From NCBI GenBank assembly GCA_024639485.1, contig JAHEII010000003.1, positions 1 through 38,023 of the forward strand: a stretch of DNA of 38,023 nucleotides, given 5' to 3'. The first letter of the stretch is position 1, and the number at the start of each line of letters is the position of its first letter. Both the position numbers and the translations under genes were made by a program. The notes under the pieces are model-generated. The model was given only the letters and a program-made list of their open reading frames with translations, made no database searches and was not told the origin of the DNA. This DNA comes from Alphaproteobacteria bacterium. GTDB taxonomy: Bacteria; Pseudomonadota; Alphaproteobacteria; Puniceispirillales; UBA1172. Below are positions 7,077 to 16,100 of the stretch, in pieces.

Positions 7077-8879
7077 ATGAAGACCCCAAACAGGAAAACA
7101 ATAGATACGCGCCATGACGACTGGTCTGTTTCCCTGTTCACGCAAATCTTGCGGCGCAGTCAGTTTTTTCACTGGCAGTATAAAAAAGCGGCCAAATCCG
7201 CCAGAACACTCAGCCAGCATATCGCCGCCACCAATATGCCAATGACCGATTTATGGAAAGGTGACGCAAGCAAAGGACAACCCCTTGCCACCGGCATCAC
7301 CCCCCTGACCATGCTTGAACAACAATGGCATGATTTCGGCTGGCTTCGTGATATGCGTGAATATGGCGGCCAGAACGCCCGGACTTATGCACGCCGCTAT
7401 TTACTGGATTGGATTATGCATCATGGCTACTGGGATAAAACCCTATGGCATCCGGCGCATCTGGCCAATCGGGTTCGGTTGATTATTCTGACATGGAACT
7501 GGTATGGGCAATCCGCACCAGAAAGCCAGCAGATGCAGATATTAACCAGCCTGATCATTCAATCCGAGATGCTTCAGAAAGATTTATCCCGATTGGCTGA
7601 TGGCAATAATCAGCTTAATGCCATATCAGCGTTATTGCTGGATCATGCGTTCCGGCAGTCTGGTCATGATGTCACCGACTTTATCAACAAGGTTTTTGCC
7701 ATCCTTGATAACATCATACTGGATGATGGCTGTCATGCCACAAGGCGGCTAGACAGGCATATGGTCTGTCTTAGCTATCTGCATGAAATCCGCTATGCGC
7801 TTATGATCATCCAGAAAACACAACCAGATAGCAATATTGGCGACACGCTCACCCGTATTGATATTCTGATCGGACAGATGGGTGCTGTCGGCAGAATGTG
7901 GCGGCTTGGCGATATGGCATTACTTGCCATGCGGCATGGGCTGGATGCACCACATATGCTTACAGAAAGCGTGCTGGATAAAAGCGGGCCCAAGGGAAAA
8001 ATCTGTCAACATGCCCACACCGCCGGTTTTATGCGATTAGCCAGTGGCCGTAGCGTTGTTGTCATGAATACCGCACCCCACGCACCTCATGCGCTCCAGA
8101 ACGCGTCTAGCAATAATCCGGCCAGCATGATGGAACCTGATGCTGCCGCCAATGCCATTGAGTTTTCGTTCCAGAAACAGCGTATTCTGATCAGTGGCGG
8201 GCATCATGACGGCTTATTCAAAACACATCCGCATCTGGATGAGTTAATGCGAGGCACATCCGCCCATTCAACGCTGAGCATTGATATGATCAATGCCAGT
8301 GAGTTATCCGAACCGTTATCTGGTAAATCATTTGGCAAATCATCTGGACGGGCGCGCTCCGGTTCTGGATCAAACAAAAGTCCATTAGCCAAAAGCCCTT
8401 TAGCCAAAAGACAGGCTTTTTCCACCACGGCCGAATGTGGCCCTGCTACCGGCGGCATGCTGGCGGTCGCCACACATAATGGGTATCAAAGCCTGTTTGG
8501 TGCTTTGCATGAACGAAAACTGTTTCTGACGACTGGTGGCAACATGTTGAAAGGTCAGGATATCATCCGTTACACAGGCGACCCCGGCAATATCCCGTCT
8601 GAGGCATTGATCCGCTTTCATCTGCATCCCAAAATTCACGCCAGCCAGACAAATAACCGGACTATTCTGCTAAAACTGCCAGCCAGCATGCCATCATGGA
8701 AATTCATCTGTTCCGAAGGCCGTATCAGTTTAGAAGACAGCATCACCGCCATAAATGGCTCTCCTCAACGATGCCAGCAGATTGTCATTTCTGTTGCGCT
8801 ATCAGACTTTAGAGAGCATATGGAAGTAGAAACATCATGGGGGTTGATGAAACTAGCACGCAAACCTGCCCGAACATGA
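7077..8879 (+). CDS. Heparinase II/III family protein
   Basis: A 600-residue protein with an alpha-helical N-terminal domain (about 60-300, including WHDFGWLRDMREYGG) and a C-terminal beta-sandwich of the heparinase II/III type. Family marks include HPHLDELMRGTSAHSTLSID near 382-401, NGYQSLFGALHERKLFL and ALIRFHLHPKIHAS. No clear signal peptide is present. Many alphaproteobacteria carry such a gene between rsmB and purH, so this is a conserved core gene whose substrate is unlikely to be heparin; an endogenous envelope polysaccharide is a guess. Between the two halves of the sandwich sits a low-complexity Gly/Ser/Lys insert (about 416-445) built from two tandem DNA duplications. It begins 35 bases after rsmB. 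Confidence 0.85.
   Translation: MKTPNRKTIDTRHDDWSVSLFTQILRRSQFFHWQYKKAAKSARTLSQHIAATNMPMTDLWKGDASKGQPLATGITPLTMLEQQWHDFGWLRDMREYGGQNARTYARRYLLDWIMHHGYWDKTLWHPAHLANRVRLIILTWNWYGQSAPESQQMQILTSLIIQSEMLQKDLSRLADGNNQLNAISALLLDHAFRQSGHDVTDFINKVFAILDNIILDDGCHATRRLDRHMVCLSYLHEIRYALMIIQKTQPDSNIGDTLTRIDILIGQMGAVGRMWRLGDMALLAMRHGLDAPHMLTESVLDKSGPKGKICQHAHTAGFMRLASGRSVVVMNTAPHAPHALQNASSNNPASMMEPDAAANAIEFSFQKQRILISGGHHDGLFKTHPHLDELMRGTSAHSTLSIDMINASELSEPLSGKSFGKSSGRARSGSGSNKSPLAKSPLAKRQAFSTTAECGPATGGMLAVATHNGYQSLFGALHERKLFLTTGGNMLKGQDIIRYTGDPGNIPSEALIRFHLHPKIHASQTNNRTILLKLPASMPSWKFICSEGRISLEDSITAINGSPQRCQQIVISVALSDFREHMEVETSWGLMKLARKPART
8322..8345. repeat. 2 x 12-bp tandem duplication in the heparinase-family gene
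   Basis: GGTAAATCATTT (8322-8333) is followed by GGCAAATCATCT (8334-8345), two mismatches, encoding GKSF-GKSS in a surface linker. Confidence 0.7.
8379..8408. repeat. 2 x 15-bp tandem duplication in the heparinase-family gene
   Basis: AGTCCATTAGCCAAA (8379-8393) is followed by AGCCCTTTAGCCAAA (8394-8408), two mismatches, encoding SPLAK-SPLAK in the same linker as the 12-bp duplication. Confidence 0.8.
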
Positions 8880-8915
8880 CAGAATTCAGGGGCAATATTG
8901 GGCTTTTATACCCTG

Positions 8916-8942
8916 ATAATATCCAAAGACAACATAATATCC
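8916..8942. repeat. 9-bp direct repeat in the purH leader
   Basis: ATAATATCC occurs at 8916-8924 and again at 8934-8942, an 18-base period, upstream of the purH ATG. Each copy contains an AT-rich element that could pass for a -10 box. No convincing -35 is visible. Confidence 0.4.
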
Positions 8943-8961
8943 TAAGCCAACACGGACGATA

Positions 8962-10560
8962 ATGATGACATCCACACCACATGTACCCGTTAAAACCGCG
9001 TTAATTTCTGTTTCTGATAAAACCGGAATTATTGATTTTGCCAAAGCGCTTGCCGATAAAAATATCCGCATATTATCCACCGGCGGAACAGCACAATTAC
9101 TGGCTGAGGCAGGAATAGCTGTCACGCAAGTTGCTGAAATAACCGGCATGGCAGAAATGATGGATGGCCGCGTTAAAACATTGCATCCGGCTATTCATGG
9201 GGGAATACTGGCCCGCCGCGACAATGATCAGCACATGGCCGATATGACCGCCCATGATATTACCGCTATTGATCTGGTTGTTATTAATTTATACCCCTTT
9301 GCCGATACATTAAAACGCGCGGATGCTAGCCGCGATGATCTGGTCGAAAATATTGATATTGGGGGCCCCGCCATGATCCGTGCCGCTGCCAAGAATCATG
9401 ATTTTGTGACCATATGCACCGATGCCGGTGATTATGACCGGATACTGGATGACATGGACACCCATGCCGGCATGACGGTGGACACGCGCCGCGCACTGGC
9501 CGCTAAAGCCTTTGCCCATACCGCCGCTTATGACAGCATGATCAGCACATGGATGACGCAAGATCAATCACTATCACCACTGCCGCAACAATTCAGCCTT
9601 GCCGGAACAGCGGATATGGTGATGCGATATGGCGAGAACCCCCATCAGGACGCAGTGCTATACCGCATGGCACAGCGCACCCCACGGCATGGCGTGATGA
9701 CCGCTGAGCTTATTCAGGGCAAAGCGCTCAGCTATAATAACATTAATGATACCGATGCCGCGTTTGAGCTGGTGGCCGAATATGACCGGCCAGCCATTGC
9801 CATTATCAAACATGCCAATCCATGTGGCGTTGCTATGGCTGATGATCTTATGACGGCATGGGATGCGGCGCTAGCCTCTGATCCGGTGAGTGCATTTGGC
9901 GGTATCATTGCGCTAAACCGGCCGTTAACCGCAGACGTAGCCAAAGCCATCACCAGCATTTTTACCGAAGTGATCATTGCCCCCGATGCCGATGATGCCG
10001 CGAAAGCCGTGTTATCCGGAAAACCGTCCTTGCGGTTGATGCTGACCGGCGGTATGCCGACCGGTGCCCCCAATCACGTTATGATCAAAACCCTTGCTGG
10101 CGGTTTTCTGGCGCAAAATGCCGATGCCGGACAGCTTGCTATGGCTGATATGCGGGTTGTTACCAAACGGCAACCGGATGCCCGTGAATGGGCAGATATG
10201 ATATTTGCATGGAAAGTGGCTAAACATGTCAAATCCAACGCCATTGTCTATGCCAGAGATGAAGCCACCAAAGGCATTGGCGCCGGACAGATGAGCCGTC
10301 TGGATTCGGCACGCATCGCTGTTGCCAAGGCCGAAGACATGGCTAAAGCCGCTGGCATTTCCGGCAACCCGTTAGCACAATCCGCCGTAGCATCAGATGC
10401 GTTTTTCCCATTTGCTGATGGGTTGATTGCCGCCGCTGATGCCGGCGTTTCGGCGGTTATCCAACCGGGCGGGTCTATCCGTGACGATGCGGTCATTGCC
10501 GCCGCCGATGCCCGTAATCTGGCCATGGTATTTACCGGCATGCGGCATTTCCGGCATTAG
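8962..10560 (+). CDS. purH: Bifunctional AICAR formyltransferase/IMP cyclohydrolase PurH
   Basis: Catalyses the last two steps of IMP synthesis: transfer of a formyl group from 10-formyl-THF to AICAR, then ring closure. The 532 residues match the usual length. The N-terminal cyclohydrolase domain (1-200) shows [36 protein letters not shown] and [18 protein letters not shown]. The C-terminal transformylase shows [18 protein letters not shown] with the catalytic Lys-His pair, [20 protein letters not shown] and [11 protein letters not shown]. Two consecutive ATGs (8962, 8965) are possible starts. It depends on folate one-carbon units, as does the operon at the left end. It ends next to a perfect palindrome shared with the convergent mutY. 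Confidence 0.97.
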   Translation: MMTSTPHVPVKTALISVSDKTGIIDFAKALADKNIRILSTGGTAQLLAEAGIAVTQVAEITGMAEMMDGRVKTLHPAIHGGILARRDNDQHMADMTAHDITAIDLVVINLYPFADTLKRADASRDDLVENIDIGGPAMIRAAAKNHDFVTICTDAGDYDRILDDMDTHAGMTVDTRRALAAKAFAHTAAYDSMISTWMTQDQSLSPLPQQFSLAGTADMVMRYGENPHQDAVLYRMAQRTPRHGVMTAELIQGKALSYNNINDTDAAFELVAEYDRPAIAIIKHANPCGVAMADDLMTAWDAALASDPVSAFGGIIALNRPLTADVAKAITSIFTEVIIAPDADDAAKAVLSGKPSLRLMLTGGMPTGAPNHVMIKTLAGGFLAQNADAGQLAMADMRVVTKRQPDAREWADMIFAWKVAKHVKSNAIVYARDEATKGIGAGQMSRLDSARIAVAKAEDMAKAAGISGNPLAQSAVASDAFFPFADGLIAAADAGVSAVIQPGGSIRDDAVIAAADARNLAMVFTGMRHFRH

Positions 10561-10576
10561 ACCGGATTAATCCGGT
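10561..10576. terminator. Perfect palindromic hairpin at the purH/mutY convergent junction
   Basis: A 16-base perfect palindrome (ACCGGATTAATCCGGT) starts right after the purH stop and is centred on the mutY stop codon, which falls in the TTAA loop of a 6-bp stem. It reads the same on both strands, so it could block or protect both transcripts. Neither side has a U-tract. Confidence 0.5.
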
Positions 10577-11787
10577 TGAAGCAGTTGGTTGGCTTCCAAT
10601 AGCATAACGACCTTACGCATGACGCTTGGCAATGCTTCTGCCCCTAGATCAGCTAGCGGACACCAGATCAGCTGTTCATATATTGCTACATCCTGTCGGG
10701 CTACATCCTGACGGGCAACATCCTGACGGCGCAATCCGGTAAGCACGGTCACGTTCAGCGTTAATTCAAAATGGCTAAACACATGCTCAACCGCTGCATT
10801 CATCCGTTGCGGGGTGGCCGCATGTTCATAAACCGCCTGACATCTGGCGATCAGACTATCGGGTTCAACCGGATAATCAATTTGTCGGCGCGATCCATCC
10901 GGCCAACCGGTTGTCGGAAATAGCATCATGCCGCCAAGCAATCCTTTATCCGGACGTTTGATCAGCGCGATATGTTGATCATCTGATATCAGAATAAGAA
11001 CCTCACCTTGCCGTTTGGCACGATCTGGTTTTGCCGGTTTGCGCGGCCATGAGGCAGGGTTGGCATGTCGCCCCTGACAGCCGGATGCTAACGGACATAT
11101 CAGACATTGCGGCTGAGAATACTCGCCTGCTTTTTTTCGTGGCGGAGTGCATATCCGGCTTCCGATATCCATCAATGCCTGTGCAAAATCACCTGACCGA
11201 TCAGATGGAGTCATTATATCCAGCGCCGCCCGAATAGCTGGTTTAGCGGCTGGCAACGGCGCCGCGATAGCCGCATACCGCGCCATAATCCGTTCAATAT
11301 TGGCATCAATCACAACCGCACGCCGGCCAAATGCGATAGCCGCTATCGCCGCCGCCGTGTAGCTACCAATCCCCGGCAGATTTAACAATTCAGCCTCATT
11401 ATCCGGAAACTGCCCGTTATAATCAGTCATAATGGCTTGTGCCGCTTTGTGCAGATTGCGGGCGCGTGAATAATATCCCAATCCTGCCCATAGCTTCATC
11501 ACATCATCCTGCGATGCCGCCGCCAGATCAGACAATCGCGGCCAGCGTGCCAAGAATCGGTGAAAATAGGGTTTCACCGCCTCAACCGTGGTTTGCTGGA
11601 GCATAATCTCAGACAACATCACCTGATACGGGTCTGCTAATTGACCCGGTGGCATCCGCCATGGCAAATCACGGCGGTGGTGTTCATACCAGTTCAGCAC
11701 CTTTTCTGTCATTGCTCTATGGTCTGGTGATAGCATAGAAGGCACAGGGGCAGGTGTTGAGATTTTTCTTTTGGATTGCGCGGTCAT
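10567..11787 (-). CDS. mutY: A/G-specific adenine DNA glycosylase MutY
   Basis: Removes adenine mispaired with 8-oxoguanine. The 406-residue protein has the HhH-GPD glycosylase core: VMLSEIMLQQTTV with catalytic Glu60, WAGLGYYSRARNL, LPGIGSYTAAAIAA and VIDANIERIMAR with catalytic Asp161. The 4Fe-4S loop follows, then a C-terminal NUDIX-like 8-oxoG recognition domain (about 250-400, LLGGMMLFPTTGW, EHVFSHFELTL). Two oddities: the first two cluster cysteines (213 and 228) are 14 residues apart instead of the usual 6, with Cys231 and Cys237 normally placed; and a 3 x 15-bp DNA repeat adds a VARQD triplet repeat near 353-368. The start at 11787 is 20 bases from the divergent dciA; starts at residues 18 or 26 are possible. 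Confidence 0.95.
   Translation of the reverse strand: MTAQSKRKISTPAPVPSMLSPDHRAMTEKVLNWYEHHRRDLPWRMPPGQLADPYQVMLSEIMLQQTTVEAVKPYFHRFLARWPRLSDLAAASQDDVMKLWAGLGYYSRARNLHKAAQAIMTDYNGQFPDNEAELLNLPGIGSYTAAAIAAIAFGRRAVVIDANIERIMARYAAIAAPLPAAKPAIRAALDIMTPSDRSGDFAQALMDIGSRICTPPRKKAGEYSQPQCLICPLASGCQGRHANPASWPRKPAKPDRAKRQGEVLILISDDQHIALIKRPDKGLLGGMMLFPTTGWPDGSRRQIDYPVEPDSLIARCQAVYEHAATPQRMNAAVEHVFSHFELTLNVTVLTGLRRQDVARQDVARQDVAIYEQLIWCPLADLGAEALPSVMRKVVMLLEANQLLQPD
10685..10729. repeat. 3 x 15-bp tandem repeat inside mutY
   Basis: Three adjacent units: GCTACATCCTGTCGG, GCTACATCCTGACGG and GCAACATCCTGACGG. Translated from the minus strand they give RQDVA three times in a loop of the C-terminal recognition domain. 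The unit keeps the frame, so copy-number change would alter loop length without inactivating the gene. Confidence 0.9.
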
Positions 11788-11807
11788 GACGTTTATATAA
11801 ATACCCT
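11788..11807. promoter_or_regulatory. 20-bp divergent mutY/dciA spacer with AT-rich core
   Basis: Only 20 bases (GACGTTTATATAAATACCCT) separate the two ATGs, so promoters must overlap the genes or the spacer itself. TATAAA at 11796-11801 lies about 7 bases before the dciA ATG, where a -10 box would make a leaderless mRNA. TTGGAT at 11771-11776 is a possible weak -35. Confidence 0.35.
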
Positions 11808-12380
11808 ATGAGCACAGACAAGAACAAACGGATAAAACGGGCAACGCGATTAAATCGGGTTGCTGAACATATTCTGGCACCTGTTTTGCGCAAACAGGGC
11901 AAGCTATTTGAGATTATTGTCAAGAACTGGACACATATTGGCGGCAACGCCGCGCCATGGTCATTGCCGCTTGCCATTCATTTTCCTGATGGCGGGGCAA
12001 AAACCGGCAATGATGGAAATGATCCGGGCGTATTGAGCATTGGCGTTCCTTCCGCACGGGCACCGGAATTACAGATGCTATCAGCCGATATCATAGAACG
12101 GGCTAATGGACATGTGGGGTATATGGCATTAAGCCATATTCGTATTAATCAATCCCTGCATAACATTCACTCACCGGCATCATCCGGCACTACAGCCACC
12201 ACACCAGCCGTATCAAGGCCAACCGTATTAACGCCACCAGTGCAACAACCAGCATGGCAAATGGATGAAACCCAGAAATCGGAATTGGAAGCCATGATCA
12301 GCACGATCAAAGATACCAGCTTGCGCCAACAGCTTATGGCCATGTTATCGACACGATTATCTAGTACAAAAACACCATAG
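11808..12380 (+). CDS. dciA: DciA-like DUF721 protein (replicative helicase loader/operator)
   Basis: DUF721 proteins related to DciA help load the replicative helicase DnaB in bacteria lacking DnaC/DnaI. Residues 15-125 form the DUF721 domain: LNRVAEHILAPVLRKQGKLF, a W at 41 in VKNWTHIGG, then LSIGVPSARAPELQMLSADI and INQSLHNI. A Pro/Thr-rich linker (125-150) precedes a C-terminal helix. The mutY-dciA-dsbA-smc order is typical of Alphaproteobacteria and supports the identity. No good Shine-Dalgarno site precedes the ATG, fitting leaderless translation. Function is from the family, not shown here. Confidence 0.8.
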   Translation: MSTDKNKRIKRATRLNRVAEHILAPVLRKQGKLFEIIVKNWTHIGGNAAPWSLPLAIHFPDGGAKTGNDGNDPGVLSIGVPSARAPELQMLSADIIERANGHVGYMALSHIRINQSLHNIHSPASSGTTATTPAVSRPTVLTPPVQQPAWQMDETQKSELEAMISTIKDTSLRQQLMAMLSTRLSSTKTP

Positions 12381-12400
12381 ACTGAACGCTGAGCATACCT

Positions 12401-12406
12401 TATAAT
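12401..12406 (+). promoter_or_regulatory. Candidate -10 box for the dsbA-like gene
   Basis: A perfect TATAAT lies 52 bases upstream of the ATG at 12458, just after dciA ends. The -35 region is poor, so this is a moderate guess. Confidence 0.35.
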
Positions 12407-12457
12407 GAGGTTTGTATTCGAGCATATACCGCATCTTGTGAAAAGAAAGGGCCTATC

Positions 12458-13126
12458 ATGGCACAAAAACACATAAAAAGACGTCATTTCCTTGCCATGG
12501 GTTTAGCCGGTGGCGTGGCCGCACCCTTTATTTCTAATGGGCTTTCACATGGTTTCACAAAAGCCAGTTTTGCTGATGATACGGCTGATGGGCTCAATCT
12601 TGAGGCCGCGTTATCACCACGCATTATTGGCGATCCTGATGCGCCAATCCTGATTGCCGAATATTTTTCCATGACATGCGGATATTGCGCTAATTTTCAT
12701 CTTGAAACTTTTCCTGCGGTCAAAAAGAACTGGATTGATACTGGCAAAGCGCGATTCGAATACCGGGATTTTCCATTGTCGGAATTAGCCATTTATGCAC
12801 ATGCACTGGCGCGCGCCGTCCCCGAACGTGCCTATGAAGACATGCTTGATATCCTCTTATCCCAGCAATCCGAATGGGCGGCATCACAATACCCATTACT
12901 GGAATTGCAAAGCATGGCGCGTATTGCCGGCATTAATGAGGATGAGTTTTCCGGATTGATGAATAACCGGCCTTACCTAGAGGGTATTGTAAAGATTGCA
13001 CAAGATGGCTATGACCGTTTTGCCATTAGCTCAACCCCGACTTTTGTTATAAACGATAAGGACATTATTGCCGGATATAAACCTTATGATGAATTCGAAG
13101 CTGATTTAAACGGCCTGATGACCTGA
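12458..13126 (+). CDS. DsbA-family thioredoxin-fold protein with Tat-type signal
   Basis: Predicted periplasmic thiol-disulfide oxidoreductase. The 222-residue protein begins with a twin-arginine signal, KRRHFLAMGLAGG (Arg8-Arg9), with likely cleavage near ASFA-DD at about 39. The thioredoxin fold follows: ILIAEYFSMTCGYCANFH with active-site Cys74-Gly-Tyr-Cys77, a helical insertion, and the cis-proline loop STPTFVIND. CGYC differs from the CPHC of classical DsbA, which may shift redox potential; such proteins can act as oxidases or isomerases. The Tat signal implies export in folded form, unusual for DsbA. An AAAGGG ribosome site precedes the ATG. It lies between dciA and smc. Confidence 0.88.
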   Translation: MAQKHIKRRHFLAMGLAGGVAAPFISNGLSHGFTKASFADDTADGLNLEAALSPRIIGDPDAPILIAEYFSMTCGYCANFHLETFPAVKKNWIDTGKARFEYRDFPLSELAIYAHALARAVPERAYEDMLDILLSQQSEWAASQYPLLELQSMARIAGINEDEFSGLMNNRPYLEGIVKIAQDGYDRFAISSTPTFVINDKDIIAGYKPYDEFEADLNGLMT

Positions 13127-13174
13127 TTAAGATCAATCTTCAGATTTAGAAAATTCCAGAAAGTATTTTAAGCC

Positions 13175-16100
13175 TTGGCATTTACGCATCTAAAAATAAC
13201 CGGTTTCAAATCCTTTGCTGAACCCGAAGAAGTAACAATCGATGCCGGCTTGACAGGAATTGTCGGGCCTAACGGATGCGGTAAATCCAACATCGTTGAA
13301 GCGATGCGCTGGTTAATGGGGGAAACATCTGCCAAATCCATGCGTGGTGGTGAGCTGGATGACGTGATCTTTGCCGGAACAGCCAATCGGCCAGCCCGTA
13401 ATTTTGCCGAAGTAACGCTATATATCGATAACAGCGATGCCATCATCACCGCCTATGCAAACGAAGACAAGCTTGAAGTTTCCCGCCGGCTTGATCGCGG
13501 CAAAGGCAGCACTTATCGCATTAATGGCAAACCGGTGCGCGGCAGGGATGTGCAATTGCTATTTGCTGATCTGGCCACAGGTTCCAGAAGCCACGGCATT
13601 GTTAGTCAGGGGCGTGTGGGGGCGTTGATCAATGCCAAGCCAACCGAACGTCGCGGATTACTGGAAGAAGCCGCCAATACCAAAGGCTTGCAACACCGCC
13701 GTCACGAAGCCAATCTGCGGCTTAATACAGCTGAACGCAACCTTACGCGGGTTGATGATGTGCTAACCCAGATGGATGAACAAAAAGCATCCTTATCAAA
13801 ACAGGCACGGCAAGCGGCACGCTATCGATCCATTGCTGACCGGATTCGTATGGCCGAAGCCCAATTGCTGGACAGCCGCTACCGGCTGGAACAATCGCAT
13901 CTTCACACGGCTGAGGCAGATGACAGGGAAAGCAAGCGTATCGTTGCGGAGGCTACCACCACCGTCAGCGAAGCCGCCCGTATCCTGCAAAGCGCAACCG
14001 AAGCCTTGCCGCCTTTGCGTCAGCGCAATGCCGAGGTAATGGCCGAAAAACAGCGGCTTGATATGGCTATGGCCGATATCAGCAAAGAAGAAGACCGGAT
14101 CAAACAACAGACAAGCGATGCCCAGACACGGCTTGCCCAAATTATATCCGATATAGACCGTGAAACCCAGCTTCAGACAGATGCCACCAGCGCGCTGGAA
14201 CAGTTACGGCAGGAAGAAAACGAGCTGAAAGCATCCGAGCAAGACGAACAGCCTGATCTGGCCACCGCACAGGAAGACCGCGCCAAAGCGCGTGATCTGG
14301 CCAATAAAACGGAAACCGAGCTGGCCGACATTACCGCGCGGTTTCATGCGGCTGACCGTGATCAGACAACACTGGAACGCCAGCGTGATGATATGCGCCG
14401 GCGGCTTGATGATGTTTCGGCAAAATCTTCGGCACTGGATGTAACATCCCTAACCCAGAGCAGAGACGCGGCAAGCCAGGCGCTTAATGCCGCCGAAAAA
14501 GCCGCAAATGATGCGATTACCAAGCGTGAAAAAGCGATGGCTGATCAGGACATATTGCAAGAAACCACTCAGCAAAGCCGGGATGCCGCCAATGAAGCCG
14601 ATGCGCTGGAACGGCGCATAACAGGTGAGATTGACGCGTTGGCATCATTACTGGTTGATCAGAATGCTGATCAAAACGGGCCTGCGGTTTCAACAATGAT
14701 TACAATCAGGGATGGCATGGAACAAGCCCTAGCCGCTGTTCTGGCCGAAAGCTTATCCCTGCCGGTTGGTAAAGGCGGTGACGGATATTGGCGCCAAGAC
14801 CTTGATCCGGCAATAACCGCTGATGTTCCGGCTAGCACAACACCATTACTGCAATATCTGGATGTGCCGGACGTGCTGATGCCTGCGCTTTCCGGCGTTG
14901 GCGTTGCGCCAGATGCTGACACCGCTATCACGATCCAGCCCAAGCTGAAACCGGGGCAGATGATAACGACATCAGCCGGAGGATGCTGGCGCTGGGATGG
15001 CTATATTAAATTGCCCGGTGCCGCCGCTAGTACCGCCGAACGGCTGCGCCACGAAGCGCGCCATAAAGAGCTGTTAAGCCAGATTGATGCTATTCGTGCT
15101 GATGCCGCCAGCGCCCGTGATAAAGCCGATGCCGCCAGTCTGTCTGTCCGCGAAGCCGAAGCACATATTGCCAATCTGCGTGAGCAGGAAAGACAGGCAC
15201 AACAACAGGTGCTTCACACCACACGTCAGTTCGAACAGGCACAAGCCGCGCTTGTTGCCGCCGAAACCCAGAAAGATAATCTGGCCAGTTCCGCCACTGA
15301 GCTAACCGATAGTCTGAAACAGGTCGAAACTGATCTTGCGGCTTTACCATCACGCGATGAGCTAGCCACCCAGTTACAGGCAAAACAGCTGGAAACCGAT
15401 CAGGCAAGAGCGCAATTGGCTGAGGCTATGAGCGCCGAAAACACAATCATGCGGTCACGCGAACAACGCCAGCAGAAATTACGCGACATCACCCGCAATC
15501 TGGACAGCTGGACCAAGCGATATGATGGCACGTTTAGCCGTCTGGCCGAATTGAAACAGCGGCAGGATCATGTCGCCCAAGAGCTGGAAAAAATGAAAGA
15601 ACAACCCGGCTTGCTGGTGGAAAAACGTGACGCGCTGGCAGAAGCCATTGCCGCATCCACTGAACAGGTGCGGCAGGCCGGTGATCAGCTGGCCAGCGCA
15701 GAAACCGCACAGAATACCGCTGGTGCAAATCACCGCACCAGCGAAGCCGGACTAGCACAAGCGCGTGAGAAAATGATCAGAAAAGAAGGTGAGCTGGCCG
15801 TTGTCCAGAAAGCCATTGAAGAAACGGTCAATCGCATCAGGGAAAAACTGGACACGACACCAGATAAGCTTGCTGATATCACTGGAAACAGTGACCCTGA
15901 TACGATCCCCGACCATAGCCAGATCAATATGCTGGAAGGCCGGCTGGAACGACTATTGCGCGAACGTGATAATATAGGCCCTGTTAATTTGCGCGCCGAT
16001 CTGGAAATGGCAGAAGTCGAAGAACGCATGATTGAGCTGACCACTGAACGCGATGATCTGGTTAAAGCGATTGCAACCTTGCGTGATGCGATTAATCAGC

